From positions 1 through 64,000 of the forward strand of contig NZ_MWLK01000030.1 in NCBI RefSeq assembly GCF_002198715.1: 64,000 nucleotides of DNA. Reading direction: 5' to 3'. Source of the stretch: Rhodomicrobium sp. R_RK_3 (GTDB taxonomy: Bacteria > Pseudomonadota > Alphaproteobacteria > Rhizobiales > Rhodomicrobiaceae). Of this stretch, positions 1 to 8,295 are shown piece by piece; the stretch's first letter is position 1; each line of letters opens with the position of its first letter. The notes below the pieces were generated by a model that saw only the letters and a program-made list of their open reading frames with translations, ran no database searches and had not been told where the DNA came from. Position numbers and translations under genes: made by a program.

Positions 1-33
1 AATCGCTTAGCGGGAGAATGAGCCATCGGGGAC

Positions 34-93
34 GGGGTCAAAATTGAACGCCGATTACCCCTGGCAGGGGGTCAAAATTGCATGCCGGTTCAC
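34..93. repeat. IS21-family terminal repeats (one IS end)
   Basis: Two direct copies of GGGGTCAAAATTG start at 34 and 68. They are followed by related tails (AACGCCGATTA and CATGCCGGTTCAC), so the repeat unit is about 24 bp with a 34-bp period. Multiple terminal repeats containing GGGGTCAAAATTG are typical of IS21-family elements (istA/istB). Only this end is in the window; the body would lie to the left. The assignment rests on motif recognition, and no transposase is visible here. Confidence 0.6.
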
Positions 94-659
94 ATTATGT
101 GAAGCGTTGAGCATTACCCGTAGCCACCGCAGCATGTAAAGAGCTGATCGCTCGCCTATCAAGGCATGGCATCAGATATGCCCCGGCGACGGCGTTTTGC
201 ACACGCGCTGAAGCTGGTTTGATATGTTTATATTGCGGCGCACCATTTTCTTGGCCCGCTTCTGGCTTTATGGCTGAAACTTCGCGATGAGGGCGCCTGT
301 GACGTAAATTAGGTACCAACGGCGAGAAAGATGCGAAACACACCGATGCTCTGTTCCATCGGCGACGGGAAAACGTGGCCCGGTGCGGGGGTGGAATCCT
401 AGTTCGAATTTCGAGGTACTTCGGTCATAACGTATGGCAACCGTCTCGGGGGGATCGTTTCAATAGTAGGTGCGCTTATTGGTGGGACATTCCCGGAAAA
501 ATCATAGCGATCCCATAGGCCTCAATTGTCCCACTTTTTTCTAAGTATCTGATTTTCCTATATGATGGGAGTCCGACCCTGGGCACCGTCCATGTTTGAT
601 ATTATTGATTTTGTTTCCCCATGTGAGCTACACTCAAGTTTCAGTCGGGCTTAAAGTTT
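94..659. other. No convincing gene; AT-rich accessory DNA
   Basis: The stretch lies between the IS21-like end and the truncated peptidase gene. A minus-strand frame at 95-343 is open for 82 codons, but its product has no recognisable motif and it begins without a good ribosome binding site. I see no tRNA fold or clear terminator. The missing 3' end of the peptidase gene is not found here in any frame I checked. Confidence 0.5.
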
Positions 660-1493
660 TTATCGGCACCTGTAATGCAGAAAAGGCTCTTTGCGCGAAC
701 TCACAGCGTTTCCCGATAGCGATAGCTTCTTGGGTCCGCCGTGTGGATGCTGAATGATGGAAACGCCAGCGCCTCGCTCGGGAAGTTCGCTGGTCTCAAT
801 CTGCACCCGGCCCCACCTTTTGCACTGATCGGGTTGGCCGTTAAGCCGCACAATCGAACAATCCAATTGCTTATCGGCGCCTAGAAACTCGCAAACATTC
901 ATCGTTTCGGACGTTTCTGGAATGCCGTTGATGTTTTCTTGGTAATTAAAGATAGCTATGGCATTGCTGGCCGCCACCTGGTCGGAGATGACGTGATGGT
1001 TTGTGAGTATGCACCCATTCCCGATGAAGAATCCCGTCCCGATCTTCTTTTTGGTTACCACCTTGCAAACTGAGCTTGCAGCGCTGATGCCAGCCTGTAG
1101 CCAAGCCAAATCGTGCAACGGGCTACGAAGTAATTGTGCCTCGAAGAGCTTATCGGGCGCTTCAAAATCGCATCGGTCCCCGTCAGAGGTTGACTGTGGT
1201 TGATCAGTCGGGACGGGCACATTTGCTAACTCACGTTCGAGGTAGGTGAGATAACCAAACAGCCATTTTAGGATATCGCCAATCCGATCGTCGTACGAAG
1301 AAGAATCAATCTCCCCGGCCACCCTGGCCATTTCCAAGTGGTTTAGCTTTGCCGACGACGCCAGCGCGGCGTTGGCTATAGATGCGGGCAGCCGTTCGCG
1401 GTTGCTTTTAGTGAGGTTGACCACTCTGTCCAATGCCGGCCGAAGCTGTGCTCGCTCGGCTAAGGCGCGAATTTCGGCAAAAATGTCAGGCAA
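660..1493 (-). pseudogene. Adaptor-domain/trypsin-like serine peptidase, truncated before the catalytic Ser
   Basis: The 277-residue product has two parts. Residues 1-90 are an all-helical domain with an N-LE-RVAGEIDSSSYDDRIGDILKWL core, resembling the small effector-associated domains (EAD, EAD11-like) found in bacterial conflict systems. Residues ~140-260 are a trypsin-like peptidase: GTGFFIGNGCILTNHHVI carries the catalytic His (166/167), and D211 in KQLDCSIVRL fits the catalytic Asp. The frame then stops seven residues after FLHY, where GxSGxP with the nucleophilic Ser should follow, so the peptidase cannot be active as written. It starts 4 bp after the membrane-protein gene ends, as the last gene of a three-gene operon. 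The domain call is family knowledge; the truncation is seen directly. Confidence 0.65.
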
Positions 1494-1497
1494 CGCC

Positions 1498-3250
1498 TCA
1501 CCTCGCAGGTTTCATAAGAATTTCTCGATATGCCCAAATCACTAAATCGCCAAGGAGGCACATGCAGAGAAATAACATACCCACTCCCGTCGCCCAACAC
1601 GGTAGGCCCCAAACAACAGGATTTATCGACCGTAGCGCAATCAAATAGACCGCGCCGAATGCCGGAACGAGAGCCAAAACGCCAATTAATGCCAGGAACC
1701 TTCCCACTCCATTGGCACGAAGGTAAAATCGCGCGGCCAAGACTATAGTTACATCAAAAATCACAACGGCCTCTACGAACGCGATTGTATACTCGCCTAG
1801 CTGCCTGCCATCAAGGACGAACGGGATCGCAAAAAGAAAAATCATGGCTAGCCCCGCACCTATGAAAGCCGCGTTTTCTGTATACCTCCACGCAAATGTC
1901 ACAAGGCACAAAGAAAAGATCACATACGCCATTATAAATGCGATATAAAACTCTTCAGGAGCGGGCGCGACATAGAACTCACGTTCGTTATTTGTTTCTT
2001 TGACATCAAATCTCAACGCAATGATATTGTCTAAATTTTTTTCCGGTATATGCTTTAAATCGGCGGCAGCGAACATAAGGCAATATATTCCATCATCGCC
2101 GCAGGGCGGATACCACGTCCTCCAAGCCTGACTAGTCATAAGCACTTCTTCAGATGCGTTCTTAGAGAATTTATCCAGATATCTGTTGGTATTTACTTGA
2201 TATTCTTTTATGAACTCGCCGACAGTTAACTCTCCCAACGATTGAAGGTAAATTTCCGGCACCTTTTGGAGCAACGCGATACTCGCTTCAAACCGCAATT
2301 TCTCATCTGCAGAACCAGCAACAGACTTAGACTCATCATATATAGTCGGAAAAGCGAAACAAGGCGCTACGCCAATCACATCATCTAAGGTCGAGTTGCT
2401 CAGCTGCGACGAAAGGAATGCTGCCTGCGTTCCTGGTTGAGGGGATTTCCGAATGATGGCTAGATTCTCAGCTCTACCAAATAACTCCTTCAAATGAGCT
2501 GTCCTAACCATACTGGCCGCACCATCATACGGCCTAATATTCCCTAAGGAACTCCGCACGTGGCGCGACAACTTATAGGCCAGTAAATCTATATTCAACA
2601 GAACGGACAACTGACACAATTTTGTATATTCATCAACATTCTCGATAAATGTTGACGCTAAACTAGAATCTCCGCTTCTCATAATTTTCAAGGCGAGCAT
2701 GCCAGGCTCGTAATATATTCCCCCCCCACGATTGGTCATCCAAACGCAGTTCACGGCCCCAGCGGGTCTCGTCTCTTTGAAGAACTTCAATTTGCTTTTG
2801 CCTGAAAAGCAAAAGATAGTATTCATTATTGATTTCTCTAGCAAGTAGAGCCTCCAAGGCCGAAGTGTTAAGAGCTAAAATGCGCTGCTTTAATATAAGT
2901 CCCGACATAAGGGTCGGTAAATTGATTAAACAAATAACGATGACACTGAAAATAAGAAGTGGCTCTCGATTATAACAGCGCGTCTGCTCCGGTATCAGCG
3001 GGCGAATGTAACGCGACAACACGCAAACAGATACAAGCAAACTGATGAGGCAAGCCGGTGCGAGCCAACCTGGTAGTAGCGGAACGCTACTCTCCCGCAC
3101 CGGTATGAAAATCGCCACGCCGCTCATGCAAAGAGTGGTTATAATAAAAATGAAGACTGCGAGGTGGATTTGGAGATGCCATGCTTGCGGTCTATTGCAG
3201 CGCAACCATCTATCCGACTTCTCGATGATCAGTCCGATCGCCCGCAGCAT
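1498..3250 (-). pseudogene. Polytopic membrane protein split by a frameshift at a G8 run
   Basis: Two overlapping frames cover this span. The upstream one (3250-2663) encodes about four N-terminal membrane segments and then a soluble stretch. The downstream one (2844-1498) continues the soluble region for ~290 residues and ends with about five or six membrane segments. The frames switch at a run of eight G (plus-strand C8 near 2719-2726). With seven G, the two join through SWG-GIYYEPG into one 583-residue protein, and the total length divides by three exactly after removing one base. Architecture and position, 12 bp after an ABC ATPase remnant, suggest an ABC-2-like permease with a large extracytoplasmic domain. 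I recognise no specific family. The gene may be dead, or it may be phase-variable through the homopolymer. Confidence 0.6.
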
Positions 3251-3262
3251 ATTATTTCAAAT

Positions 3263-3769
3263 TTACATGTTAAATTGATGTTCAAAAAGTAAGCTTGCAG
3301 AACTTGTGATATTGCGAAAGTAGGTGAACTCAACGCCATGATCGTAAAGCGCATCGATAAATTGTCTTTGACTAATGACTACAGGAACACGGATCAAACA
3401 ATATGAAGGACGTTTAATTGGCATGCTGCCGCCAATTCGATCTAGACAGGTCTTCAGTTTAGATACATCAAGCGAGGGCCCCCAGACCTGGAACGTATTG
3501 TTACTAACGTTCGTTCTCGCTTCAACGCATGCGCCATCATGCAGGACCAATATGTGGTCGGCGATCGCCTCAATCTCGTGAATGTGCTGGGAACTCATGA
3601 TTACCGCAGCCTGACGTCTCCCCTTTTTCGTAGCAATCTGTCGAATGTCATCGAGAAAGTCTTGTTGGCTGTTCACATCAAGATTTGCAAGCGGCTCGTC
3701 GAGAATGAACAGCCGCGAAAAAGGAATGCGGGCGAGCGCAAATTCGAAACGGAGACGATATCCCGTCGC
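3263..3769 (-). pseudogene. ABC transporter ATPase, C-terminal half only
   Basis: Open from 3769 without a proper start, this frame encodes ATGYRLRFEFALAR (a degenerate signature region), RLFILDEPLANLDV (Walker B and D-loop) and VIMSSQHIHEIEAIADHI (H-loop with the switch His). A ~70-residue C-terminal extension of unknown fold follows. In the same frame, just upstream, are a TAA (3770-3772) and a TAG (3794-3796). No Walker A (GxxGxGK[ST]) was seen in the ~250 bp before that. The 5' half is therefore lost or replaced. It lies 12 bp before the membrane-protein gene and is presumably its former energy partner. Confidence 0.65.
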
Positions 3770-3793
3770 TTATCTGCGCGCCAGATCAATTTG

Positions 3794-3976
3794 CTAACGG
3801 CAGCGTCTATCTAAGGGAATACAGCCTGGGAATTGCAGCATTTTTTCTTGTAAGCGCCGAATCGGCCTCGCCAAATCGGAAGGATCACTTTTTACAATAC
3901 TCTCCTTTATATTAGCTATCTCCCGCCGAAGATATATTAGTTCGTCCTCCGACAAAGATTGTCTCGCGTCGTTCAT
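3794..3976 (-). CDS. Small helical ORF, possibly the 5' remnant of the ATPase gene
   Basis: Sixty codons starting with ATG at 3976, in the same frame as the ATPase remnant and separated from it only by two stop codons. The product has a charged, heptad-like helix (LSEDELIYLRREIANIKESIV) and no ABC motifs. It may be a real small protein, a replacement N-terminus, or a chance frame in a decaying gene. No function can be assigned. Confidence 0.25.
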   Translation of the reverse strand: MNDARQSLSEDELIYLRREIANIKESIVKSDPSDLARPIRRLQEKMLQFPGCIPLDRRCR

Positions 3977-4787
3977 CTTCTAAATACTTGATCCGAATGC
4001 AGCTAAATTCGTCATTCATGGCGTGAAGCATATGAGGCGTGCTGATCGACGAGCAAGACCGGCAACTTTTAGCAACGTACATCGTCCTAAATCAAAACGA
4101 TCGCGGTCGTACTACGGTGCCGGGCTGCGACTGCGGCGTCGGTCGAATTCAGCGATAATTGCCGGCCCGACGCCAGGCAAGTGAATTACACGAACCGGAA
4201 ATCGTTCCGTGGGCGCTACCAATGGGCCTATCAGTGAGGAACCGGTGGCGATGCCCATCACGCCTGGTTCCCCCAACGCCGTAACGGTGACCGCAAATGT
4301 CGCCAGTCCGGAGCCGATCTGACAATAATCATTCGCCCGAATAAGTAATAATACATAATGAATGGTCCGAACCCGGCCCTTGGATGCGCTGTTTGTGGAA
4401 GACTCTCGGGCCTCGCCGCCGGGGCACTGACGGCGGTCACTTACACAACAACACTGGATTAGGTAACGAACGATCGCAGTACTGGGCACCTCGAACACCC
4501 ATGGCTATCCCAAACACCACGCGGACATCAGACGTTACATCAGCGGTCGTCATTTCATAAGTACCTCGATCTGCCAAATATTTTGAGCGCGCCTTCTCCC
4601 ATTGAAATCGTTTACGCACGGCAGCGCAGTTAGCCAAAATTGAAAATGCTTCTTACAAAACAGTGTGGTCAAGATCTTCAGTTAGCCAAATCAACCCATT
4701 GATTTCCTTAGGCTGGTTCATTCCCTCCCTCTCCGCCGGATCCATCTGCGGCGCCCCATTTGCCGCACCGGCCCGAGAGGCCGCCCG
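3977..4787. other. Island edge without a recognisable gene
   Basis: Minus-strand frames of 128 codons (4112-4498) and 66 codons (4437-4637) overlap each other in different frames. They encode nothing I recognise and lack convincing ribosome binding sites. Base composition rises to the high-GC style of the rest of the window around 4.7 kb, so this stretch probably contains the right boundary of the accessory island. I see no tRNA or obvious attachment-site repeat. Confidence 0.4.
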
Positions 4788-5564
4788 TCAATTCTTCCAG
4801 AACTGAATGCCGTCGATGAAGCGTTTGATGGGGGGCTTGTCGGTCTTCGTGCCGGCATCCGCCTGACCGGCCTTATTGTCACCGGCCGGAGACGCGCTTC
4901 CCTCGGACGTCGAGGCGACTTGGGTGGCTGTCGCCTTCTTGCCCGGCAAGAGGTTGTTGAAGAAGCGGCTGACCGCGCTGCCTTTCGCCGGTGCCGGGGC
5001 CTCCGCGGGAACCCCGACGATTTCGCTCTTGAACGGAGCCTGGCGAAACGGAGAGCGCCCAGGCAACACCGGGATTGCGGCCACAATTTCCTTCTGCCGC
5101 GGTTTCACCGCTTCCGGACGCGGGGCGATGCTGATGACATCGGCGACCGGCGGCGGACGCCGCTCAGCCAGCACCGGCTTCTCCACGGCTGTCGCCTCGA
5201 CCGGGGTTTGCTCCGGCTCGAGGCGCGGCTGAGCGAAGCCCGGGGTCTCGGCCGGTTGCAGCATGAATGGCATGAGATCCAGCGCCCCTTGGCCCGGCTG
5301 AGCGAGCGGGACGGTCTCGGCCGGGCGCGGCATGGTTACAGCGGGCGCGGCGCCCGCCTGCCACTGGCGCCACGATGCCACCTCTTGATCGCTTGCCGGC
5401 GGAAGCAAAGTATAGGGCACCGCTTTCGGCACGAGCGGCGCCGGCGGCGCTGCCTCCTGCTTGGCCTCTTTCTCGCCAGCCAGAGCCGGCAATTGCCAAA
5501 GCAGCATCACCGAGGCCGCGACAGCCAGCCCGTATTTGCAAGAGGTCGCGGTTGAACGAACCAT
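4788..5564 (-). CDS. Proline/alanine-rich exported protein of unknown function
   Basis: A start at 5564 gives 258 residues. It is preceded by GGAG 7 bp upstream and followed directly by a signal peptide (hydrophobic GLAVAASVMLLWQLPALAG). The frame is open further upstream, but that extension lacks a signal sequence. The mature part is low-complexity (repeated Pro, Ala, Glu and Val, with blocks such as RRPPPVADVISIAPRPEAVKP). It ends with a short conserved-looking tail, RFFNNLLPGKK and later KRFIDGIQFWKN. I do not recognise a family. A periplasmic or envelope location is inferred from the signal peptide only. Confidence 0.7.
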   Translation of the reverse strand: MVRSTATSCKYGLAVAASVMLLWQLPALAGEKEAKQEAAPPAPLVPKAVPYTLLPPASDQEVASWRQWQAGAAPAVTMPRPAETVPLAQPGQGALDLMPFMLQPAETPGFAQPRLEPEQTPVEATAVEKPVLAERRPPPVADVISIAPRPEAVKPRQKEIVAAIPVLPGRSPFRQAPFKSEIVGVPAEAPAPAKGSAVSRFFNNLLPGKKATATQVASTSEGSASPAGDNKAGQADAGTKTDKPPIKRFIDGIQFWKN

Positions 5565-6009
5565 GCGATGCTCCGTCGTCGATAACCGCAATAAAGGCCT
5601 CAAAAGCTGCGAATCCCTGGACGTCAATGATTCGATAATACGCAATGAAAATGGCAAAGCAGTGCCGGACCTCAAGCAAACTCACTGCGCCGTCTGTCCG
5701 CTTTTCCGCCAGCCCTCTCCGACGCCGGGCGCTAAGCCGATTGATGGGCTTTCGCCTGTATTGGTGTCGAAGCAACCTACATTGCGTCTCAGGCCTGGAT
5801 GCCATTCGATCCGCGTCCTCTCTATCGCGGCGCGTTGCCCGATTCGCGATGTCGAAACCAGCTAAGGAAGACTGTCACTGGTGCAGGGCGCTTTGCCGAT
5901 GGATCGTGCAGGGCAAAGGTGATCCCCTTGCTCCCGCCCCAAGGCGGCAAGGGCGGCGCCCGGCCTTGGCGGTAATTCCGCCCGTATTGTCAGACCTTGG
6001 GCGCGGGGC
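5565..6009. other. Gap without a supported gene
   Basis: The 445 bp lie upstream of the Pro-rich protein and downstream of the Sel1 protein, both on the minus strand. Open frames here are short and overlap on both strands, without family motifs. The 4788-5564 gene presumably has its promoter here. No repeat or RNA gene was seen. Confidence 0.5.
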
Positions 6010-6897
6010 TTAACCGCCCGAAGCGATCTCGGCCAGCCGCCGCTTGGCGTCGGGATTGCCCAACTCCGCCGCCCGTTCGTACCATTTGCGGGCTTCGGCG
6101 AGATTGGGCGGGGGAGCGGAGCCCCTGGACGCGCCGGCATAGGCCGGGTCGTAGCTGCGCGCCAGGGCGAGCGCGCCTGCCGCGCTGCCATGGGTCGCCA
6201 GCTCCTCGAAAATGATGCGCGCGGCGGCGATGCCGCCCTGTTCCAGCACCTCCCGGCCCCGGGCCAGCAGCACGGCCTCGGCCTGCGGCGACAGCGGCTC
6301 CGCTTGCGGGCGGGTCTGCGCGGGCGGCTTCAGCGGCGTCTCGGGGCGGGGCGGAATGGCCGGGCCGACCGCGACGACCGGCTGGATCGGGCGCAAAGTG
6401 ACCGGCACCGTCGTCTCGGCCAGCACGCGGTTGTTCGGGCCGATCAGGTGAAAACCGAGCTGAAACTGCGCGCTGGCGCCCGGCTTGGAAAGCAGCCGCA
6501 GCGTCGGAGCCTCGCGCAGCGGCACCACCCAGACCCGTCCCGTGGCCATGCCGGCCGAGACGCTGACGCCCTCGGGAATGTTGCGGATCAGGAGAAACGT
6601 GCCCTCTCCGGCGCCGGCCGCGCGCAGTTCGGCGGCGGACGGCAGAATCATGGCGATGGGCGCCTCGATGCCCGGTTCGGCGTCGATGGATTTCACCGAG
6701 AAGGTCAGGTTGCCGTCCGCGGCGAGGATGATCTGCCCCTCATGCCACGCCGCCAGCCCGGCAAGCTGCCCCGGCGTTGCCGGCGCGCTGGCCTGCGCGC
6801 TCCCGGCCAACGCCAGGATCATGCCCAGGCAGCACGCAACGGCCCGGCAGATCCGGCCGCCGCGTTCATATGCGTCAGTTGCTCCGCCCATGCTCAC
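6010..6897 (-). CDS. Exported protein with a C-terminal Sel1-like repeat
   Basis: The 295-residue product has an N-terminal hydrophobic export signal (VACCLGMILALAGSAQAS). A ~150-residue beta-rich region follows (FSVKSIDAEPGIEAPIAMILP, then FLLIRNIPEGVSVSAGMATG, then a segment ending TVPVTLRP), and then a proline-rich linker. The C-terminal ~80 residues form TPR/Sel1-type helices; the best repeat is AEARKWYERAAELGNPDAKRRLAEIA near the end. Sel1 repeats mediate protein-protein contacts. The partner is unknown. The TAXI binding-protein gene lies upstream on the same strand with a 25-bp gap, so they may be co-transcribed. Confidence 0.75.
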   Translation of the reverse strand: MSMGGATDAYERGGRICRAVACCLGMILALAGSAQASAPATPGQLAGLAAWHEGQIILAADGNLTFSVKSIDAEPGIEAPIAMILPSAAELRAAGAGEGTFLLIRNIPEGVSVSAGMATGRVWVVPLREAPTLRLLSKPGASAQFQLGFHLIGPNNRVLAETTVPVTLRPIQPVVAVGPAIPPRPETPLKPPAQTRPQAEPLSPQAEAVLLARGREVLEQGGIAAARIIFEELATHGSAAGALALARSYDPAYAGASRGSAPPPNLAEARKWYERAAELGNPDAKRRLAEIASGG

Positions 6898-6922
6898 CCC
6901 CCCCGGTTCAAGCGCGAGGCAG

Positions 6923-8026
6923 CTAGCGGCGGGTGCGGGATTGCGTCTTCATGAACTCCTGGAACAAGGCCTCGCGCTCTTTCGCCGTCGTGATGCTGCC
7001 CGTCGCCAGCGGGTCGGCGGCGGCGATGCCGGTTTCCTTCAGCATCCGCTCGGCGATTTCGGAACGGGTCCAGCCGGGAACCGTCGCCGCCAGGTTGACG
7101 TCCTTCCATTTCTCATGGAACGGCCCGTCGCGGAGTTTGTGAAAATTCTTGAAGAAGCTGACGATGAATTTCTCGACGCGCAGATAGCGGTCCGTGCCTC
7201 TCGGCCAATTATAGACCGCCAGCAATTCCGGGACGGCGACGGTATTGATCGTCTCGCCCTCGGGGATGAGCTTGGGGTAATCCTTGTTGGTCAGCCGGCC
7301 GATGACATATTTGTCGGCAAAATTCTCGGCATATTGCGCGGTCGAGATGGACAGGAAATGGAAGCCGGCATCGGTCGGAGCCTTGGTGAAAGTGTCGCCG
7401 GGCTTGCCGACGACGCGCATGGTCGCGGCGACCTCGCCCTTCTTCATCATGTCGAGGCCGACGGCGAAATCGACCTTGAGCATCTCGACGTCGATGCCGA
7501 GTTCCTTCATCACGATCGGCACGGTCGTATGCGCGGCGTTGCCAGCGAGGCCGAGATTGACCTTCTTGCCCTTCAAATCCTGAATGGTGCGGATCTCCGG
7601 CCGCGCCAGAATATGCAGCTCGCTGTCGTAAAGCCGCGCCACGTAGCGGATGCGGTCCTTGATGTTGACCTTCAGCGATTGCTTGAGCGTGTCGAGGCTT
7701 TCCGACTTGGTCAGGGCGACGTCGACATTGCGCAGATAGAGCAGATCCTCGACATTGCCGACCGATCCTTGGGTCAACATCGGGATGATGCGCAGATTGT
7801 CGCCATCCGCGAGCACCTTCGAAATTTCCTCGGCGAGCGTCGGATAGGCGCCGCCGAGCTGGCCGCAGGCAAGCCCGACCGTGCCGGCATTCTTGCGTTC
7901 CTTGATGGCGTTTTCCGCCGCGACGGCCGGATCGACACGCGGCGTCTGTGAGTATCCGCCACTGATTCCCCAGATGGTTACCATGGCAAACAGCGTCAGA
8001 ATGCGCAGGACGTGCCCCATATTCAT
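6923..8026 (-). CDS. TAXI-family TRAP transporter solute-binding protein
   Basis: The 367-residue product has a signal peptide (VLRILTLFAMVTIWGISGGYSQ) and the TAXI-family landmarks: TVGLACGQLGGAYPTLAEEI near the start of the mature protein, then RIIPMLTQGSVGNVEDL, VDVALTKSESL and LKGKKVNLGLAGNAAHTT. TAXI proteins capture a substrate in the periplasm and hand it to a fused DctQM-type permease. No such permease lies beside it, and only the Sel1 protein follows. The substrate cannot be read from the sequence. Confidence 0.85.
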   Translation of the reverse strand: MNMGHVLRILTLFAMVTIWGISGGYSQTPRVDPAVAAENAIKERKNAGTVGLACGQLGGAYPTLAEEISKVLADGDNLRIIPMLTQGSVGNVEDLLYLRNVDVALTKSESLDTLKQSLKVNIKDRIRYVARLYDSELHILARPEIRTIQDLKGKKVNLGLAGNAAHTTVPIVMKELGIDVEMLKVDFAVGLDMMKKGEVAATMRVVGKPGDTFTKAPTDAGFHFLSISTAQYAENFADKYVIGRLTNKDYPKLIPEGETINTVAVPELLAVYNWPRGTDRYLRVEKFIVSFFKNFHKLRDGPFHEKWKDVNLAATVPGWTRSEIAERMLKETGIAAADPLATGSITTAKEREALFQEFMKTQSRTRR

Positions 8027-8295
8027 CTCCTACAAGCCATAAGTAGGGACAATTAGAAGACAGTGATTTCTTATTCAAGACATTAATTGCGGTGCGCATT
8101 GGTGTGGACTCATCAAGTCTAAGAAAATACTCAGAATTAACTCAGACTACTGTCTTACCGACCATGGTCGGATTTGGATCTACCCGGGTCGAAGCCGATC
8201 GCCCGCCGCGCGAATCAGTGCTTTGCGATTGCGGAACCCGATCAGCCGGCCGATGCTGCTGCTGATCTTTACAGAAAGCGGGCGGAGCGACCGGA

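Noticed and set aside
4112-4637. Two overlapping minus-strand ORFs of 128 and 66 codons
   Set aside because: No recognisable motif, poor start contexts and mutual overlap in different frames; composition does not distinguish them from noise.
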